Below are positions 1 through 8,437 of a stretch of DNA of 64,000 nt, piece by piece. This stretch comes from VXYL01 sp965243175 (lineage in GTDB: Bacteria > Pseudomonadota > Gammaproteobacteria > Pseudomonadales > Azotimanducaceae): NCBI GenBank assembly GCA_965243175.1, contig OZ251532.1:2604001-2668000 (forward strand), given 5' to 3'. Position 1 is the first letter of the stretch; each line of letters begins with the position of its first letter. Made by a program: the position numbers and the translations under genes. Below the pieces are notes generated by a model, which did no database searches, was not told the origin of the DNA, and saw only the letters and a list, made by a program, of their open reading frames with translations.

Positions 1-98
1 CCGAGCAGCGCCAGTTCGCCTTGAAGGGCGCGGATCGAGGCGAAGGCCGCATCCCTGACGGGCGGCTCCTTCGGAAGCGTGAGGGGCTGGGTGTTCAT
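1..98 (-). CDS. N-terminal part of an unidentified protein (runs off the window)
   Basis: A leftward frame opens with ATG at 98 and stays open to the window edge, giving about 32 residues that begin MNTQPLTLPKEPPVRDAA. The codon use (many G/C third positions) matches the neighbours. No strong ribosome binding site is visible and no domain can be recognised from so short a piece. It would be divergent from the hydrolase that begins at 259, with the 160 bases between them available for two promoters. It could be a chance open frame; confidence is moderate to low. Confidence 0.4.
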   Translation of the reverse strand, partial: MNTQPLTLPKEPPVRDAAFASIRALQGELALL

Positions 99-258
99 GG
101 CGCGTCCGATCATACGCCTCGTTACGGGCGGGAACACCCTGTGTACTGGTTCAAACTGGTTCACGTCAAAGAAACGAGCCGGTGGTCGCAAGAGGCGCCC
201 GGATTGGGTCACAATCATCCGCCTTGGGAGTCAAGGGCCAACGCCGGGAGGCAATGCC

Positions 259-1356
259 ATGCGATTCATCCAGTTCGTTGCGACAACCGCGTTCCTCGCG
301 CTAGGCGTCGGCTGCGGCCCGGTGCCGGAAGAGGGGGAAGCGCCTGCGCCGGAACAGGCGGCGCCGGAAGCGCCAGCGGAAGAAGTCGCCGAAGCGTCTG
401 GCGATTTCGCCACCGATCACCATCGCTTCGAGGAAGTCGCGCCTGGCGTGTACTTCGTCACCTACACGTTGCCCGCCTTCTTCAACAGCAACTCGATGGT
501 GATCGTCAACGAGGCGGACGTGATCGTCGTCGATTCGCACATCACGCCGGAGACTGGCCGCCAGCTGATCGCCGATATCCGGCGCATCACGGACAAGCCC
601 ATCAGCGTGCTGGTGAACACGCACTTCCACTACGACCACGCGCACGGCAACCAGGTCTTCGAGGGCGCGCGGATCATCGGCCACGAGTTCACGCGCATGA
701 AGATGGCGGGTACGCCGCTCGAGGAACATACGTTCACGGACTATCTCGGCCGCATCAACGCCGGCATCGAAGGCGTCCAGGCGCGGCTGGCCGAGGCGGA
801 AGCGGAGCAGCGCCCGGAGATCGAGACGCAGCTGGCCGCCATGCAGGCGCATCTGGTTACCGTCGAGGAAACCGCTCCGGTGGCGCCGAACGTCACGTTG
901 AACGAGCGCATCACGCTCTACCGGGGCGAGCGCGAAATCCAGGTGGTGTTCTGCGGCCGAGCGCATACCGGCGGCGACGTCGTGGTCTTTCTGCCGAACG
1001 AGCGCCTCGTCTTCACCGGCGACATGATGCTCGGCGTACCGTCCTGGCTTGGCGACGGCTTCGTGGAAGAGTGGCCGGACACCCTCGAGAATCTGAAGGC
1101 TCTGGACTTCGACCTGATTCTGCCCGGCCACGGGCCGACGTTCGCCGACCGCGGCCGCATCGATCTGGTGCAGGACTACTACCGAGCGCTGTTCGCCAGC
1201 GTCGTCGCGCTGCACGGCGAAGGCAAGAGCGCCGAGGAAGCCGCAGCCGCCGTGGACCTGACGCAGTTCAAGGACACGCTCGGCATCACGCGGGTCGGCA
1301 CGGACCCGCAAGCGGTGCGGCGGATGTACCAGCTGCTCGACGAAGGCAGCACTTGA
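259..1356 (+). CDS. Metallo-beta-lactamase-fold hydrolase, probably exported lipoprotein
   Basis: 365 residues. The MBL zinc signature HFHYDH lies at residues 122-127, followed by later ligands in GRAHTGG, FTGDMML and ILPGHGPT, in the usual order of the fold. Such enzymes are zinc hydrolases of variable substrate; the actual substrate here is unknown. The N-terminus is a signal peptide ending near LGVGC (Cys19), followed by an Ala/Pro/Glu-rich linker, so I infer a lipid-anchored periplasmic protein, although the -3 residue of the lipobox is weak. I start at ATG 259 rather than the in-frame ATG at 79 because the signal peptide begins there and GGGAGG precedes it by seven bases. The next gene follows after 68 bases on the same strand. 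Confidence 0.85.
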   Translation: MRFIQFVATTAFLALGVGCGPVPEEGEAPAPEQAAPEAPAEEVAEASGDFATDHHRFEEVAPGVYFVTYTLPAFFNSNSMVIVNEADVIVVDSHITPETGRQLIADIRRITDKPISVLVNTHFHYDHAHGNQVFEGARIIGHEFTRMKMAGTPLEEHTFTDYLGRINAGIEGVQARLAEAEAEQRPEIETQLAAMQAHLVTVEETAPVAPNVTLNERITLYRGEREIQVVFCGRAHTGGDVVVFLPNERLVFTGDMMLGVPSWLGDGFVEEWPDTLENLKALDFDLILPGHGPTFADRGRIDLVQDYYRALFASVVALHGEGKSAEEAAAAVDLTQFKDTLGITRVGTDPQAVRRMYQLLDEGST

Positions 1357-1424
1357 GCGGCTGGCAGCGCGGAATAGCCAAGTTCATGCAGGACGACGGA
1401 CCAACGGCGCCCGAAGGAGTCTCC

Positions 1425-1559
1425 ATGTCGATCAAGACGTGGGCGCAGCGATGGAAGGCCGAGTGGCGCGGCGATGGCAAGTGGTACATGCTCTTTCTCG
1501 TCGCCCTCACCGCAGTGAACTGCGCGGTGTTGCTGCACCTCTATTTGCGGGCGGGTTAG
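1425..1559 (+). CDS. Small single-pass membrane protein, unknown function
   Basis: 44 residues, starting MSIKTWAQRWKAEWRGDGKW. A charged amphipathic N-terminus of about 20 residues is followed by one hydrophobic segment (about residues 21-41). The start is supported by a strong ribosome binding site, GAAGGAG, seven bases before ATG 1425. It sits 68 bases downstream of the MBL-fold lipoprotein and before a strong hairpin terminator, so both are probably one transcript. I do not recognise the family. Small membrane proteins next to an enzyme gene often act as partners or regulators, but nothing in the sequence proves that here. Confidence 0.6.
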   Translation: MSIKTWAQRWKAEWRGDGKWYMLFLVALTAVNCAVLLHLYLRAG

Positions 1560-1567
1560 CCAGCTGA

Positions 1568-1617
1568 CCACTCCACTCCCGCCCAGCTCGACGGAGCAAG
1601 GCGGGAGGGGAGAGTGG
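1568..1617. terminator. Bidirectional hairpin terminator between convergent genes
   Basis: CCACTC and CTCCCGCC (1568-1583) pair with GGCGGGAG and GAGTGG (1600-1617): an 8-base-pair GC stem extended by a 6-base-pair outer stem across a small internal loop. It lies between the small membrane protein gene ending at 1559 and the leftward dehydrogenase ending at 1657, where a terminator serving both strands is expected. There is no clear U-tract on either side. Confidence 0.6.
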
Positions 1618-1656
1618 GCCGGGCGCTTGAGCCAACGAGCCCAAGCGCTGCGGCGG

Positions 1657-2715
1657 CTACCGATTCGGCCCGCGCGCTTGCGGGTAGGGCTGCCACCTGC
1701 GCAGGCTGGTCTTCGGCAGCACGGCGGGGTTCACGGCGCTGCGCGGCCACATGCCTTGGAGCACCGTCGCCAGTTCGCGGCCTAGGCGGCGGCGGGTTTC
1801 CGGGGCCATGCGCGCCGTGGCCGAGGCGATGTGGGGGGTGCAGATCACGTTGTCCATGCGCAGCAGCGGGTTGTTGGTGGAGACCGGTTCCGTCTCGAAC
1901 ACGTCCAAGGCGGCGCCGGCGATTTCGGCGTTCTCCAAGGCGCGGATGAGTGCCTCTTCGTCCACCGTGGGGCCGCGGCCGTTGTTGATGAACAGGGCGC
2001 TCTTCTTCATGCGGGCGAAGTGGGGGTCGCTCAGCATGTGCGTGGTTTCCGCGTTCAGCGGCGCGTGCATGGAGACGAAGTCCGAACGTTCCAGAAGCTC
2101 GAAGAGGCTGGTGACGGGTTCCACGTTGGCGTGGGTCATCTCCAGTTCCGAGACGTAGGGATCGTAGGCGATCACGCGCAGGCCGAAGGCGTGGCAGCGA
2201 TGCGCCACCGCCTTGGCGACGTTGCCGAAGGAGACGAGGCCGATGGTCTGCCCCCAGAGGCGGGGGATGTCGGCGTGGTGCGGGCGGCCTTCGGCCCAGC
2301 GGCCTTCCTGGGTCATGCGATGCATCAGCAGCAGCCGGCGGTGGGCGGCCAGGAACATCATCATGGTGTGGTCGGCCACTTCGTCGATGAAGACGTCCGG
2401 CACGTTGGTGACGACGATGCCGCAGTCGGTGGCGGCGTCGACGTCCACGGTATCCGCGCCGACGCTGCCGAGGCCCACCGCCACGCACTTCTCCAGGCTT
2501 TCGAGGATGGTGCGCGAGATGCGACGGCCACGGGCGATGAGCGCGTCGGCTTCGCCCTTCACGGCGGCGATGAACTCGGCTTCGTCCTTCGCCGGCACTT
2601 CGATGATTTCGGCGCCGATGGGATCCAACGCTTCGCGTTCGATTTCGTAGCGGGAATCCGCCAAGTCGTAGGAGACGCCCACTTGCGCCTGCACCATCAC
2701 TTTGTAGTTGGCCAC
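1657..2715 (-). CDS. D-isomer-specific 2-hydroxyacid dehydrogenase family protein
   Basis: 352 residues. The family oxidises or reduces 2-hydroxy/2-keto acids with NAD(P). The nucleotide-binding turn reads GLVSFGNVAKAV, the catalytic Arg is in NNGRGPTVDE, the Glu in VFETEP and the His in CTPHIAS. The turn is unusual: the last Gly of the normal GxGxxG pattern is replaced (FGNVA instead of FGNIG), so cofactor binding may differ. I place the start at GTG 2715 because AAAGGAGA lies directly before it; an ATG five codons upstream would put that site inside the gene. It is 76 bases downstream of the O-methyltransferase on the same strand. A second, better conserved relative lies at 6007. The substrate cannot be told from sequence. 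Confidence 0.85.
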   Translation of the reverse strand: MANYKVMVQAQVGVSYDLADSRYEIEREALDPIGAEIIEVPAKDEAEFIAAVKGEADALIARGRRISRTILESLEKCVAVGLGSVGADTVDVDAATDCGIVVTNVPDVFIDEVADHTMMMFLAAHRRLLLMHRMTQEGRWAEGRPHHADIPRLWGQTIGLVSFGNVAKAVAHRCHAFGLRVIAYDPYVSELEMTHANVEPVTSLFELLERSDFVSMHAPLNAETTHMLSDPHFARMKKSALFINNGRGPTVDEEALIRALENAEIAGAALDVFETEPVSTNNPLLRMDNVICTPHIASATARMAPETRRRLGRELATVLQGMWPRSAVNPAVLPKTSLRRWQPYPQARGPNR

Positions 2716-2791
2716 GTTCTCTCCTTTCAAGTATTTGCGTTTGGTTGCGCCTGGTTGCCGATTCTAACCCGCTTGCTTCGCTTGCCCGGCC

Positions 2792-3457
2792 TCAGCGCTT
2801 CACGGCCAACGTCAGGCCGTCGCCGATGGGCAGCATCGCCACGTCCACGCGGGAATCGCCGCGGACTTTGCCGTTCAGTGCGCGAATCGCCCGCGTGTCC
2901 GCGTCGTCGGCTTGTTCGTTCGCCACGCGGCCGCCCCACAGCACGTTGTCGATGCCGACCACGCCGCCGGTTCGGAGCAGCGCCAGGCAGCGCTCGTAGT
3001 AGGCGTCGTAGTTGGCTTTGTCCGCGTCGATGAAGGCGAAGTCGAAGGCGCCGGCCTCGCCAGCGGCGAGCAGGCCGTCGAGGGTCTCGGCGGCTGGCGC
3101 TAGGCGCAGGTCGATCTTCTCCGCCACGCCAGCGCGTTGCCAGAACGGGCGGCCGACGGCGGTCCACTCCTCGGAGACGTCGCAGGCGATCAGTCGTCCG
3201 TCGTCCGGCAACGCCTCCGCCACCACCAATGCGCTGTAGCCGGTGAAGGTGCCGACTTCGATGGCGCGCTTGACGCCCAGCAGACGCACGAGGAGCGCCA
3301 TGAACGCGCCTTGTTCCGGGGAAATCTGCATTCGGTGCGCTCTGGTGGCGGTTAGCGTCTTGGCGCGCAGTTCCTTGGCGACGGCGGACTCCCGCGTGCC
3401 GACGCGCAGCAAGTAGCCGTGCAGGGCGTCGGTCAGTTCGATGGTGTGGCTGGACAC
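2792..3457 (-). CDS. Class I SAM-dependent O-methyltransferase (caffeoyl-CoA/catechol type)
   Basis: 221 residues, the usual length of the Methyltransf_3 family. The SAM-binding motif is AIEVGTFTGYSA, the metal-binding acidic site is in FAFIDADKANYD, and VVGIDNVLWGG gives the conserved Asp-Asn pair. This implies a divalent-metal-dependent transfer of methyl to a hydroxyl of a small aromatic or related acceptor in the cytoplasm. The start is GTG 3457 with CAGGAG about ten bases upstream, a site that overlaps the end of the preceding 54-codon gene; the intergenic gap is three bases. It is the last or next-to-last gene of the leftward group that also carries an epimerase and a glycosyltransferase, so a glycan or glycosylated metabolite is a possible context. 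Confidence 0.88.
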   Translation of the reverse strand: MSSHTIELTDALHGYLLRVGTRESAVAKELRAKTLTATRAHRMQISPEQGAFMALLVRLLGVKRAIEVGTFTGYSALVVAEALPDDGRLIACDVSEEWTAVGRPFWQRAGVAEKIDLRLAPAAETLDGLLAAGEAGAFDFAFIDADKANYDAYYERCLALLRTGGVVGIDNVLWGGRVANEQADDADTRAIRALNGKVRGDSRVDVAMLPIGDGLTLAVKR

Positions 3458-3460
3458 TGG

Positions 3461-3625
3461 CTATTGCTCCTGTTGATCGCTCTCTCGCGGCGGTTCTTCG
3501 GGGCGCTTGGGTTCCTGGGAAGGCGGCGTTCGGACCAGCTGCTGCACCGCGTCCTGAAGGTGGCCGGGCACGCCTGGCAGCGGCTTGCGCTCGTCCTCCG
3601 GCGGGGCGTCGTTCGTGCTCGTCAT
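3461..3625 (-). CDS. Small hydrophilic protein of 54 residues, unknown
   Basis: Starts MTSTNDAPPEDERKPLPG and is rich in Pro, Glu, Gln and Arg, with no hydrophobic segment, so probably a disordered cytoplasmic protein. It is real by context: CAGGAGGGAGC precedes ATG 3625 at ideal distance, the start overlaps the epimerase stop as ATGA, and its own stop is three bases from the O-methyltransferase start. Translation coupling on both sides suggests fixed stoichiometry with these enzymes. No family recognised. Confidence 0.6.
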   Translation of the reverse strand: MTSTNDAPPEDERKPLPGVPGHLQDAVQQLVRTPPSQEPKRPEEPPRESDQQEQ

Positions 3626-4632
3626 GCTCCCTCCTGTGCGCCGAGAGGCTCGGCTCGGGCCCCGCTCTCGTCCGCATCCTGGGAGTGTACCCAGGCGACC
3701 GTTTCGCGGATTCCTTTCTCCATCGTATACGGCAGCTCGCCGCACAACTCGCGCGTTGGATCGAGATCGAAACGGTATTCCGTGAGCAGGTTGTTGAGGC
3801 GGAAGCTGGTGAACGGCAAGTCGGCGAATCCCAGCTTCACGGCGCAGTCGCCGACTTTCGCCAGCCAGCGCGCGGGCGGTTCCGGCACCGTCAACACGGG
3901 AGGGGCGCCGAACTCGCGTTGCAGGCCGTTCACCCATTCCCGAATCGACATCGGTTCGTAGTCGGCCACGTAGAGGACGCGACGGTGCAGCTGCGCTGCC
4001 GGCACTTCCAGCAGCCGCAGAAGCTGGTGCGCGACGTTGCCGACGTAGCCGTAGGATTTGCGCAGCGGCTGCTCGCCGACGTGGAAGTAGCGACCCCGGC
4101 GCACCATGCGCAGGAACCGCAGGTAGTGGGCGCTCATGCCCGGCCCCCAGACGGTGGTGGGGCGGACAATGCACCAGCTGTCGAGGGCGCATCGCTCGCG
4201 GATGAGTTGCTCCATGCGGACTTTGCTCTCGCCGTACAGCGTGGACGGGCAGTAGTCCCGATCGGAAGTCGGCGTGTGGCCGACGCGGCAAACCAGCTGC
4301 GTCGAGGCGAAGATGCATCGGCGTACGCTGGCGGTGTTCGCCATCGCCTCAAGCAGATGAGCGGTGCCGCGATGGTTGGCCGCGTAGCCTTCGATGTTCT
4401 CGCGCTCCGCCAAGTCCGTTCGCGCGGCCAGGTGGACGACGGCATCCGGCTGCGTTCGGCACAGGGCGTCTTTGGTGCGTTGGGCATCGAGCAGATCGCA
4501 GCGCAGCGCCTCGCAGCCGGCGGCGGAGTGTGGGCGGATGTCCAGCCCGACGGGTTCGTGGCCAGCCGCGGCGAGTGCCTTGAGCAGGTGCTGGCCGATG
4601 AAGCCGGCGCTGCCCGTGACTAAGACCTTCAT
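3622..4632 (-). CDS. NAD-dependent epimerase/dehydratase (extended SDR, sugar type)
   Basis: 336 residues. The N-terminal Rossmann motif is VTGSAGFIGQHL, the catalytic pair sits in YGESK (YxxxK), and HLAARTD is the usual third-strand motif. These enzymes act on nucleotide-sugars (epimerisation, dehydration or reduction). ATG 4632 overlaps the stop of the upstream glycosyltransferase by ATGA, so the two are translated together; this fits a role in making the sugar donor or modifying the glycan. The Thr/Ser of the catalytic triad appears to be in FASTQLVC. Which sugar is used cannot be judged. Confidence 0.88.
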   Translation of the reverse strand: MKVLVTGSAGFIGQHLLKALAAAGHEPVGLDIRPHSAAGCEALRCDLLDAQRTKDALCRTQPDAVVHLAARTDLAERENIEGYAANHRGTAHLLEAMANTASVRRCIFASTQLVCRVGHTPTSDRDYCPSTLYGESKVRMEQLIRERCALDSWCIVRPTTVWGPGMSAHYLRFLRMVRRGRYFHVGEQPLRKSYGYVGNVAHQLLRLLEVPAAQLHRRVLYVADYEPMSIREWVNGLQREFGAPPVLTVPEPPARWLAKVGDCAVKLGFADLPFTSFRLNNLLTEYRFDLDPTRELCGELPYTMEKGIRETVAWVHSQDADESGARAEPLGAQEGA

Positions 4633-5894
4633 TCGCTTTCCAACGCCGCAGTGCCGTCGAGCGGAAGGTTCGCGCACTCTGGGCCGCGCAAGGTGCGGTA
4701 GCGTTGCGCCATGCGGTTGGCGATGGCTGGCCATTGGTAGTGGTCTTCGATCAGGCGCCGGGCGTTCTCGCCCATGCGCTTCGCCAAATCCGCGTCCGCG
4801 AGAATCGTGGCGATGGCCTTGGCGACCGGGGCAGTGGCGGAAGGCACCACGAACCCGGCGTCGGCCTCTTCGACTTCGGGGAAGTTGCACTCGTGCGAGA
4901 TGACCACAGGCAAGCCCGCCGCAAGCGCTTCCACCACGGCGTTGCTGAACCCTTCCGAGTAGGAGGAGAGGACGAACATGTCCGCACGCGCCAGAGCGGC
5001 GGCCTTTTGTTCTCCGACGAGGAAGCCGGCGAGTACGACGCGGTCCGCCATGCCAGCTTCGCGCAACGTTCGATGCATCGCATCCAGCGTACCGTCCTCG
5101 TCGCGCCCGGCGACGAGCAACGCGACATCGTCGCGTTCCTTCGCGACATCGATGAACGCCTGCGCCAACACGTCGAGACCCTTGAGTGACTCGATTCGCC
5201 CCATGTACAGGACGACGCGCCGGTTCCGCAGCGCCTCGTGTTCCGTTGGCGTTCCCTCGCCCGCGAGTTCGTCGAACGCCGCGAGATCGACGCCGTTCGG
5301 GCACACGAAAACCGGCGTCTTCAGACCAAGCTGGGCGGCATGTTCACATTCCGCAGCGGAGACCGCGTGCAAGGCGTTCGCGTTCCGCAGCATGGCGTCG
5401 AGCAGCAGCGCTCTGTAGATGCGCTTCTTGAGCCGCTTGTGGCGCAGTCGGCGGCCATCCAGTTCGCCGCGCAGGGAGGCGACATAGGGAACGCCTTTGC
5501 GCTTCGCGATGCGGGCCGCCAGCCAGCCGCCGAAGTGCCAGATGCCGTGAACGTGGACGATGTCGAAGTCGTCGATGGCGCGTTCGAGGTGGGCCGCGAG
5601 TGTTCGCGAATAGCCCGACCAGACCCGAGCGCCCAGACCGCGCTCGAAGCAATGGCGCGTCAGATGTGGTGTTGGCAGCAGCGGGCCTTCGGAAGCGCTC
5701 GTGGTGGTGACGATTTCCGAGTGGACGCCGACGTTTCCGAGCGCCTTGGTGAGACCAGTGACAGCGGTCGCAGTTCCGCCCCACTCCGCCGCCATGCTGG
5801 CGATGACGTGAAGCACGCGCAACGCGCCATCGCTTCTCTCGGGCGCTTCGTTCCCGACCTGCCTGGGCATTCCCGATCCGTCTCGCGTCCACAC
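4629..5894 (-). CDS. Glycosyltransferase family 4 (GT-B fold)
   Basis: 421 residues from GTG 5894; an in-frame ATG at 5870 with a weak GGA before it is an alternative start. The N-terminal acceptor domain includes a glycine-rich EWGGTATAV loop and VHVHGIWHFGG. The C-terminal donor domain begins near VVLYMGRIESLKGLD and contains the family signature SYSEGFSNAVVEALAAGLP with the conserved EGF and Glu. The protein transfers a sugar from an activated donor, in the cytoplasm at the inner membrane. It is first of the leftward operon with the epimerase, small protein and O-methyltransferase. The divergent gene at 6007 is 112 bases away. Confidence 0.88.
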   Translation of the reverse strand: MWTRDGSGMPRQVGNEAPERSDGALRVLHVIASMAAEWGGTATAVTGLTKALGNVGVHSEIVTTTSASEGPLLPTPHLTRHCFERGLGARVWSGYSRTLAAHLERAIDDFDIVHVHGIWHFGGWLAARIAKRKGVPYVASLRGELDGRRLRHKRLKKRIYRALLLDAMLRNANALHAVSAAECEHAAQLGLKTPVFVCPNGVDLAAFDELAGEGTPTEHEALRNRRVVLYMGRIESLKGLDVLAQAFIDVAKERDDVALLVAGRDEDGTLDAMHRTLREAGMADRVVLAGFLVGEQKAAALARADMFVLSSYSEGFSNAVVEALAAGLPVVISHECNFPEVEEADAGFVVPSATAPVAKAIATILADADLAKRMGENARRLIEDHYQWPAIANRMAQRYRTLRGPECANLPLDGTAALESE

Positions 5895-6006
5895 GATGCG
5901 GACTCAAGGAGCGGCACCTTACTGACGCCCGTTCGCAGCCGCAAGCACGCCGAGGCGCCGCTCAACCGTAGTAGACTTGGCGTTTTTCGCAGCGCAGGAG
6001 GAGCGG

Positions 6007-7059
6007 ATGAAGGTCGCATTGCAGGGGCGGGCGCAGGGGCGCCAGCGGGAGCTTTACGAGGCTGCCGGCATCGAGATCCACGAAGGGACGTGCCGCAGCG
6101 AAGACGAGATGATCGACCTGCTCAAGGACGCCGACGGCGCCCAGGTGGGGATCATGCCGCTCACGTCGCGGCGCGTTCTGGAATCCTGCCCCAGGCTCAA
6201 GGTGGTGAGCCGATTCGGCGTTGGCGTCGATTCCATCGATCTCGACGCGGCAACGGAACTCGGCGTGATGGCCTGCAACGTGCCCGGCTCGAACACCACC
6301 GAAGTGGCCGACCACGCCATGTCCCTGCTGCTCTTTCTGACGCGCCGCCTGTACGACGCCGTGCGCACCACGCGCGAAGGCGCCTGGGCGGACAACCCCA
6401 GTGCGATGCGCACCTACGCCCCGCACATGCGCCGCTTGGCCGGCCACACCATGGGCATCATCGGCTTCGGCAACATCGGCCGCGCCTTCGCCACCAGAGT
6501 GCGGGGCTTCGGCGTGCGCCGCATCCTCGCCTACGACCCGTACGTGAACCAGCTCGCCGCGGACCTCTACGGCGTGCAGCTGGTGGACTTGGACACGCTG
6601 CTCGCCGAATCCGACTTCATCACCATCCACTCCTCGGCCACCGAGGAGAGCCGCCATCTGCTGAACGCCGCGGCGTTCAAGCGGATGAAGTCCACGGCGC
6701 TCTTGGTGAACACTGCGCGCGGCCCCATCGTCGATGGCGAAGCGCTCGCCGACGCGCTCGAATCCGGCGAGATCGAAGCTGCGGCGTTGGACGTGACGGA
6801 AGTGGAGCCGGTGCCGTCGGACAACCGCCTGCTGAAGATTCCGAACTGCTACGTGACGCCGCACGTCGCCGCGATGTCTTCGGTGTTCGTGGCGGAAACG
6901 GCGGTGATGCAGGCGGAGAACGTCATCCGCGTTCTCACCGGCGAGAAGCCGCACGGCTTGGCGAACCCGGAAGTCATCAAGACCGTGGCGGTGATGCGGC
7001 AGACGGACCCAGGCCGCTGGAAGGGCGTGCCGGATTTCTCCACCGCCCTGCAAGTCTGA
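6007..7059 (+). CDS. D-isomer-specific 2-hydroxyacid dehydrogenase (NAD-dependent)
   Basis: 350 residues. NAD-binding turn IIGFGNIGRAF, catalytic Arg in NTARGPIVDG, Glu in VTEVEP and His in VTPHVAAM, all in family order. It converts a D-2-hydroxyacid and the 2-keto acid. I start at ATG 6007 because AGGAGGAG lies just before it; the in-frame ATG at 5977 would bury that site. The PhyH-like dioxygenase gene starts 21 bases after the stop, so both are probably co-transcribed and may belong to one degradation route. It is a paralogue of the gene at 1657, with intact glycines. Confidence 0.88.
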   Translation: MKVALQGRAQGRQRELYEAAGIEIHEGTCRSEDEMIDLLKDADGAQVGIMPLTSRRVLESCPRLKVVSRFGVGVDSIDLDAATELGVMACNVPGSNTTEVADHAMSLLLFLTRRLYDAVRTTREGAWADNPSAMRTYAPHMRRLAGHTMGIIGFGNIGRAFATRVRGFGVRRILAYDPYVNQLAADLYGVQLVDLDTLLAESDFITIHSSATEESRHLLNAAAFKRMKSTALLVNTARGPIVDGEALADALESGEIEAAALDVTEVEPVPSDNRLLKIPNCYVTPHVAAMSSVFVAETAVMQAENVIRVLTGEKPHGLANPEVIKTVAVMRQTDPGRWKGVPDFSTALQV

Positions 7060-7080
7060 ACCCAAGTTCGAGTCGCCCGC

Positions 7081-8388
7081 ATGGCCGAGCCGAACCAGCC
7101 GAACGCCACGGTGCCGCCGGAGTTCCTGGCGGAGAACGTCGCCGCCCGTTCCGACGACGCGGCGCAGTTGCAGGACGCGAAGTGGTTCCGCTCCGGCGAA
7201 CCGTTCCGTTCGATGCACCGCAACAATCCGTGGCTCAAGCCGCCGGTCGGCGGCAACGGCATTCGGGCGACCAAGCCGGACGGTTCGCTCACCGAGCGGT
7301 TTCGATGCCCGCTGTTCGAGTCCGGGCGCAGCGCCGAAGGCGGCGGGCTGAACGGCACGCCGTACTACGACACCACGGTTCCGCGAAAGCACGACTACTG
7401 GAAGCAATTCGACGATCTGCCGAAGGAAACGAAGGACATCGACAAGGCGCGCCGCGACCTTGCGAAGTACGGCTTCTGCCTGATCGAAGACGCGATGAGC
7501 GAAAGCCAGCGTTCCTACATGCGGAATCGCCTCGAAGAGCAGGCCGAAGCCGAACGCGAATGCGGCCTGGCGGACATGACCCCGCACTTCCACATCATGT
7601 GGACCTTGGTGAACAAGGGCGACTGCTTCGCCAAGTGCATCGAGTTCGATCCCGAGTGGGTGCAGGGCGGCCCGCTGCTCGAACAACTGAACGACGAACT
7701 GCTCGGCCCCGGCCACTACGCCTATTCGTTCGCCTCCAACATCGCCCGCCCGGGGAGCTATCCACAGAACCTGCATCAGGATTCCGGCGCCATCCACCCC
7801 ATCCAAACCCCGCACGCGCCGATTCTTGTGAACACCGTCTACATCATGCAGGACGTCAACGAAGTCAACGGCGGCACCTTGGTGATTCCCACGAGCCACC
7901 GCTTGGTTTCGCAAGTTCCCGCTGGCGGCGAAGTGGGCCCGTTGCCACCCGCCGTGAACGTCGAAGCGAAAGGCGGCACGGTCATGCTGATGGATGGCCG
8001 CTTGCTGCACGGCACCGGCGTCAACCACACCGACGAGTGGCGCTACATCATGACCAACTCCAACGTCAAACCGTGGCTGCGCCAACAGGAGAACTGGCAA
8101 CTCTCCATCGACCCGGACGTGCTGGCGAACGCATCCGAAAAACTCCTAGCCCGAATGGGCTACTACTCCTCCGGCCTCCTAGAAATCGCCACCTACTCCG
8201 GCCCGAAGACCACCGTGGCAATGCGCCTGGCAATGGAGAAGGGCGAATACAAACGCATCGGGGAGATGCGCCGGCCGGTGCCGGAAACGGTGAAGGAAGA
8301 GCTCGCGATCTACAAGATGAAGCAGAAGATCGACGCGGCCAGAGCGGCGAAGGAGGAGCAGGAGGCGAAGGGCAAGAACGGCGCTTGA
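7081..8388 (+). CDS. Phytanoyl-CoA dioxygenase (PhyH) family Fe(II)/2-oxoglutarate enzyme
   Basis: 435 residues. The proximal iron ligands are in NLHQDSGAIHP (HxD) and the distal His and 2-oxoglutarate-binding region in LLHGTGVNHTDEWRYIMT. The family hydroxylates small molecules with O2 and 2-oxoglutarate. Compared with typical PhyH proteins of about 280-300 residues it has an N-terminal extension of over 100 residues and a charged C-terminal tail (rich in Lys, Glu, Ala). It lies directly downstream of a 2-hydroxyacid dehydrogenase. Substrate unknown. Confidence 0.85.
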   Translation: MAEPNQPNATVPPEFLAENVAARSDDAAQLQDAKWFRSGEPFRSMHRNNPWLKPPVGGNGIRATKPDGSLTERFRCPLFESGRSAEGGGLNGTPYYDTTVPRKHDYWKQFDDLPKETKDIDKARRDLAKYGFCLIEDAMSESQRSYMRNRLEEQAEAERECGLADMTPHFHIMWTLVNKGDCFAKCIEFDPEWVQGGPLLEQLNDELLGPGHYAYSFASNIARPGSYPQNLHQDSGAIHPIQTPHAPILVNTVYIMQDVNEVNGGTLVIPTSHRLVSQVPAGGEVGPLPPAVNVEAKGGTVMLMDGRLLHGTGVNHTDEWRYIMTNSNVKPWLRQQENWQLSIDPDVLANASEKLLARMGYYSSGLLEIATYSGPKTTVAMRLAMEKGEYKRIGEMRRPVPETVKEELAIYKMKQKIDAARAAKEEQEAKGKNGA

Positions 8389-8437
8389 GGAACTGAGAGG
8401 AGTCACATGATGCGCCAGCGTCCAGCCATGTAGTCGA

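Noticed and set aside
5238..8396. A rightward open frame of over 1050 codons
   Set aside because: Arg/Pro/His-rich composition typical of the shadow of other frames; it overlaps the GT4, dehydrogenase and PhyH genes, which carry full motif sets.
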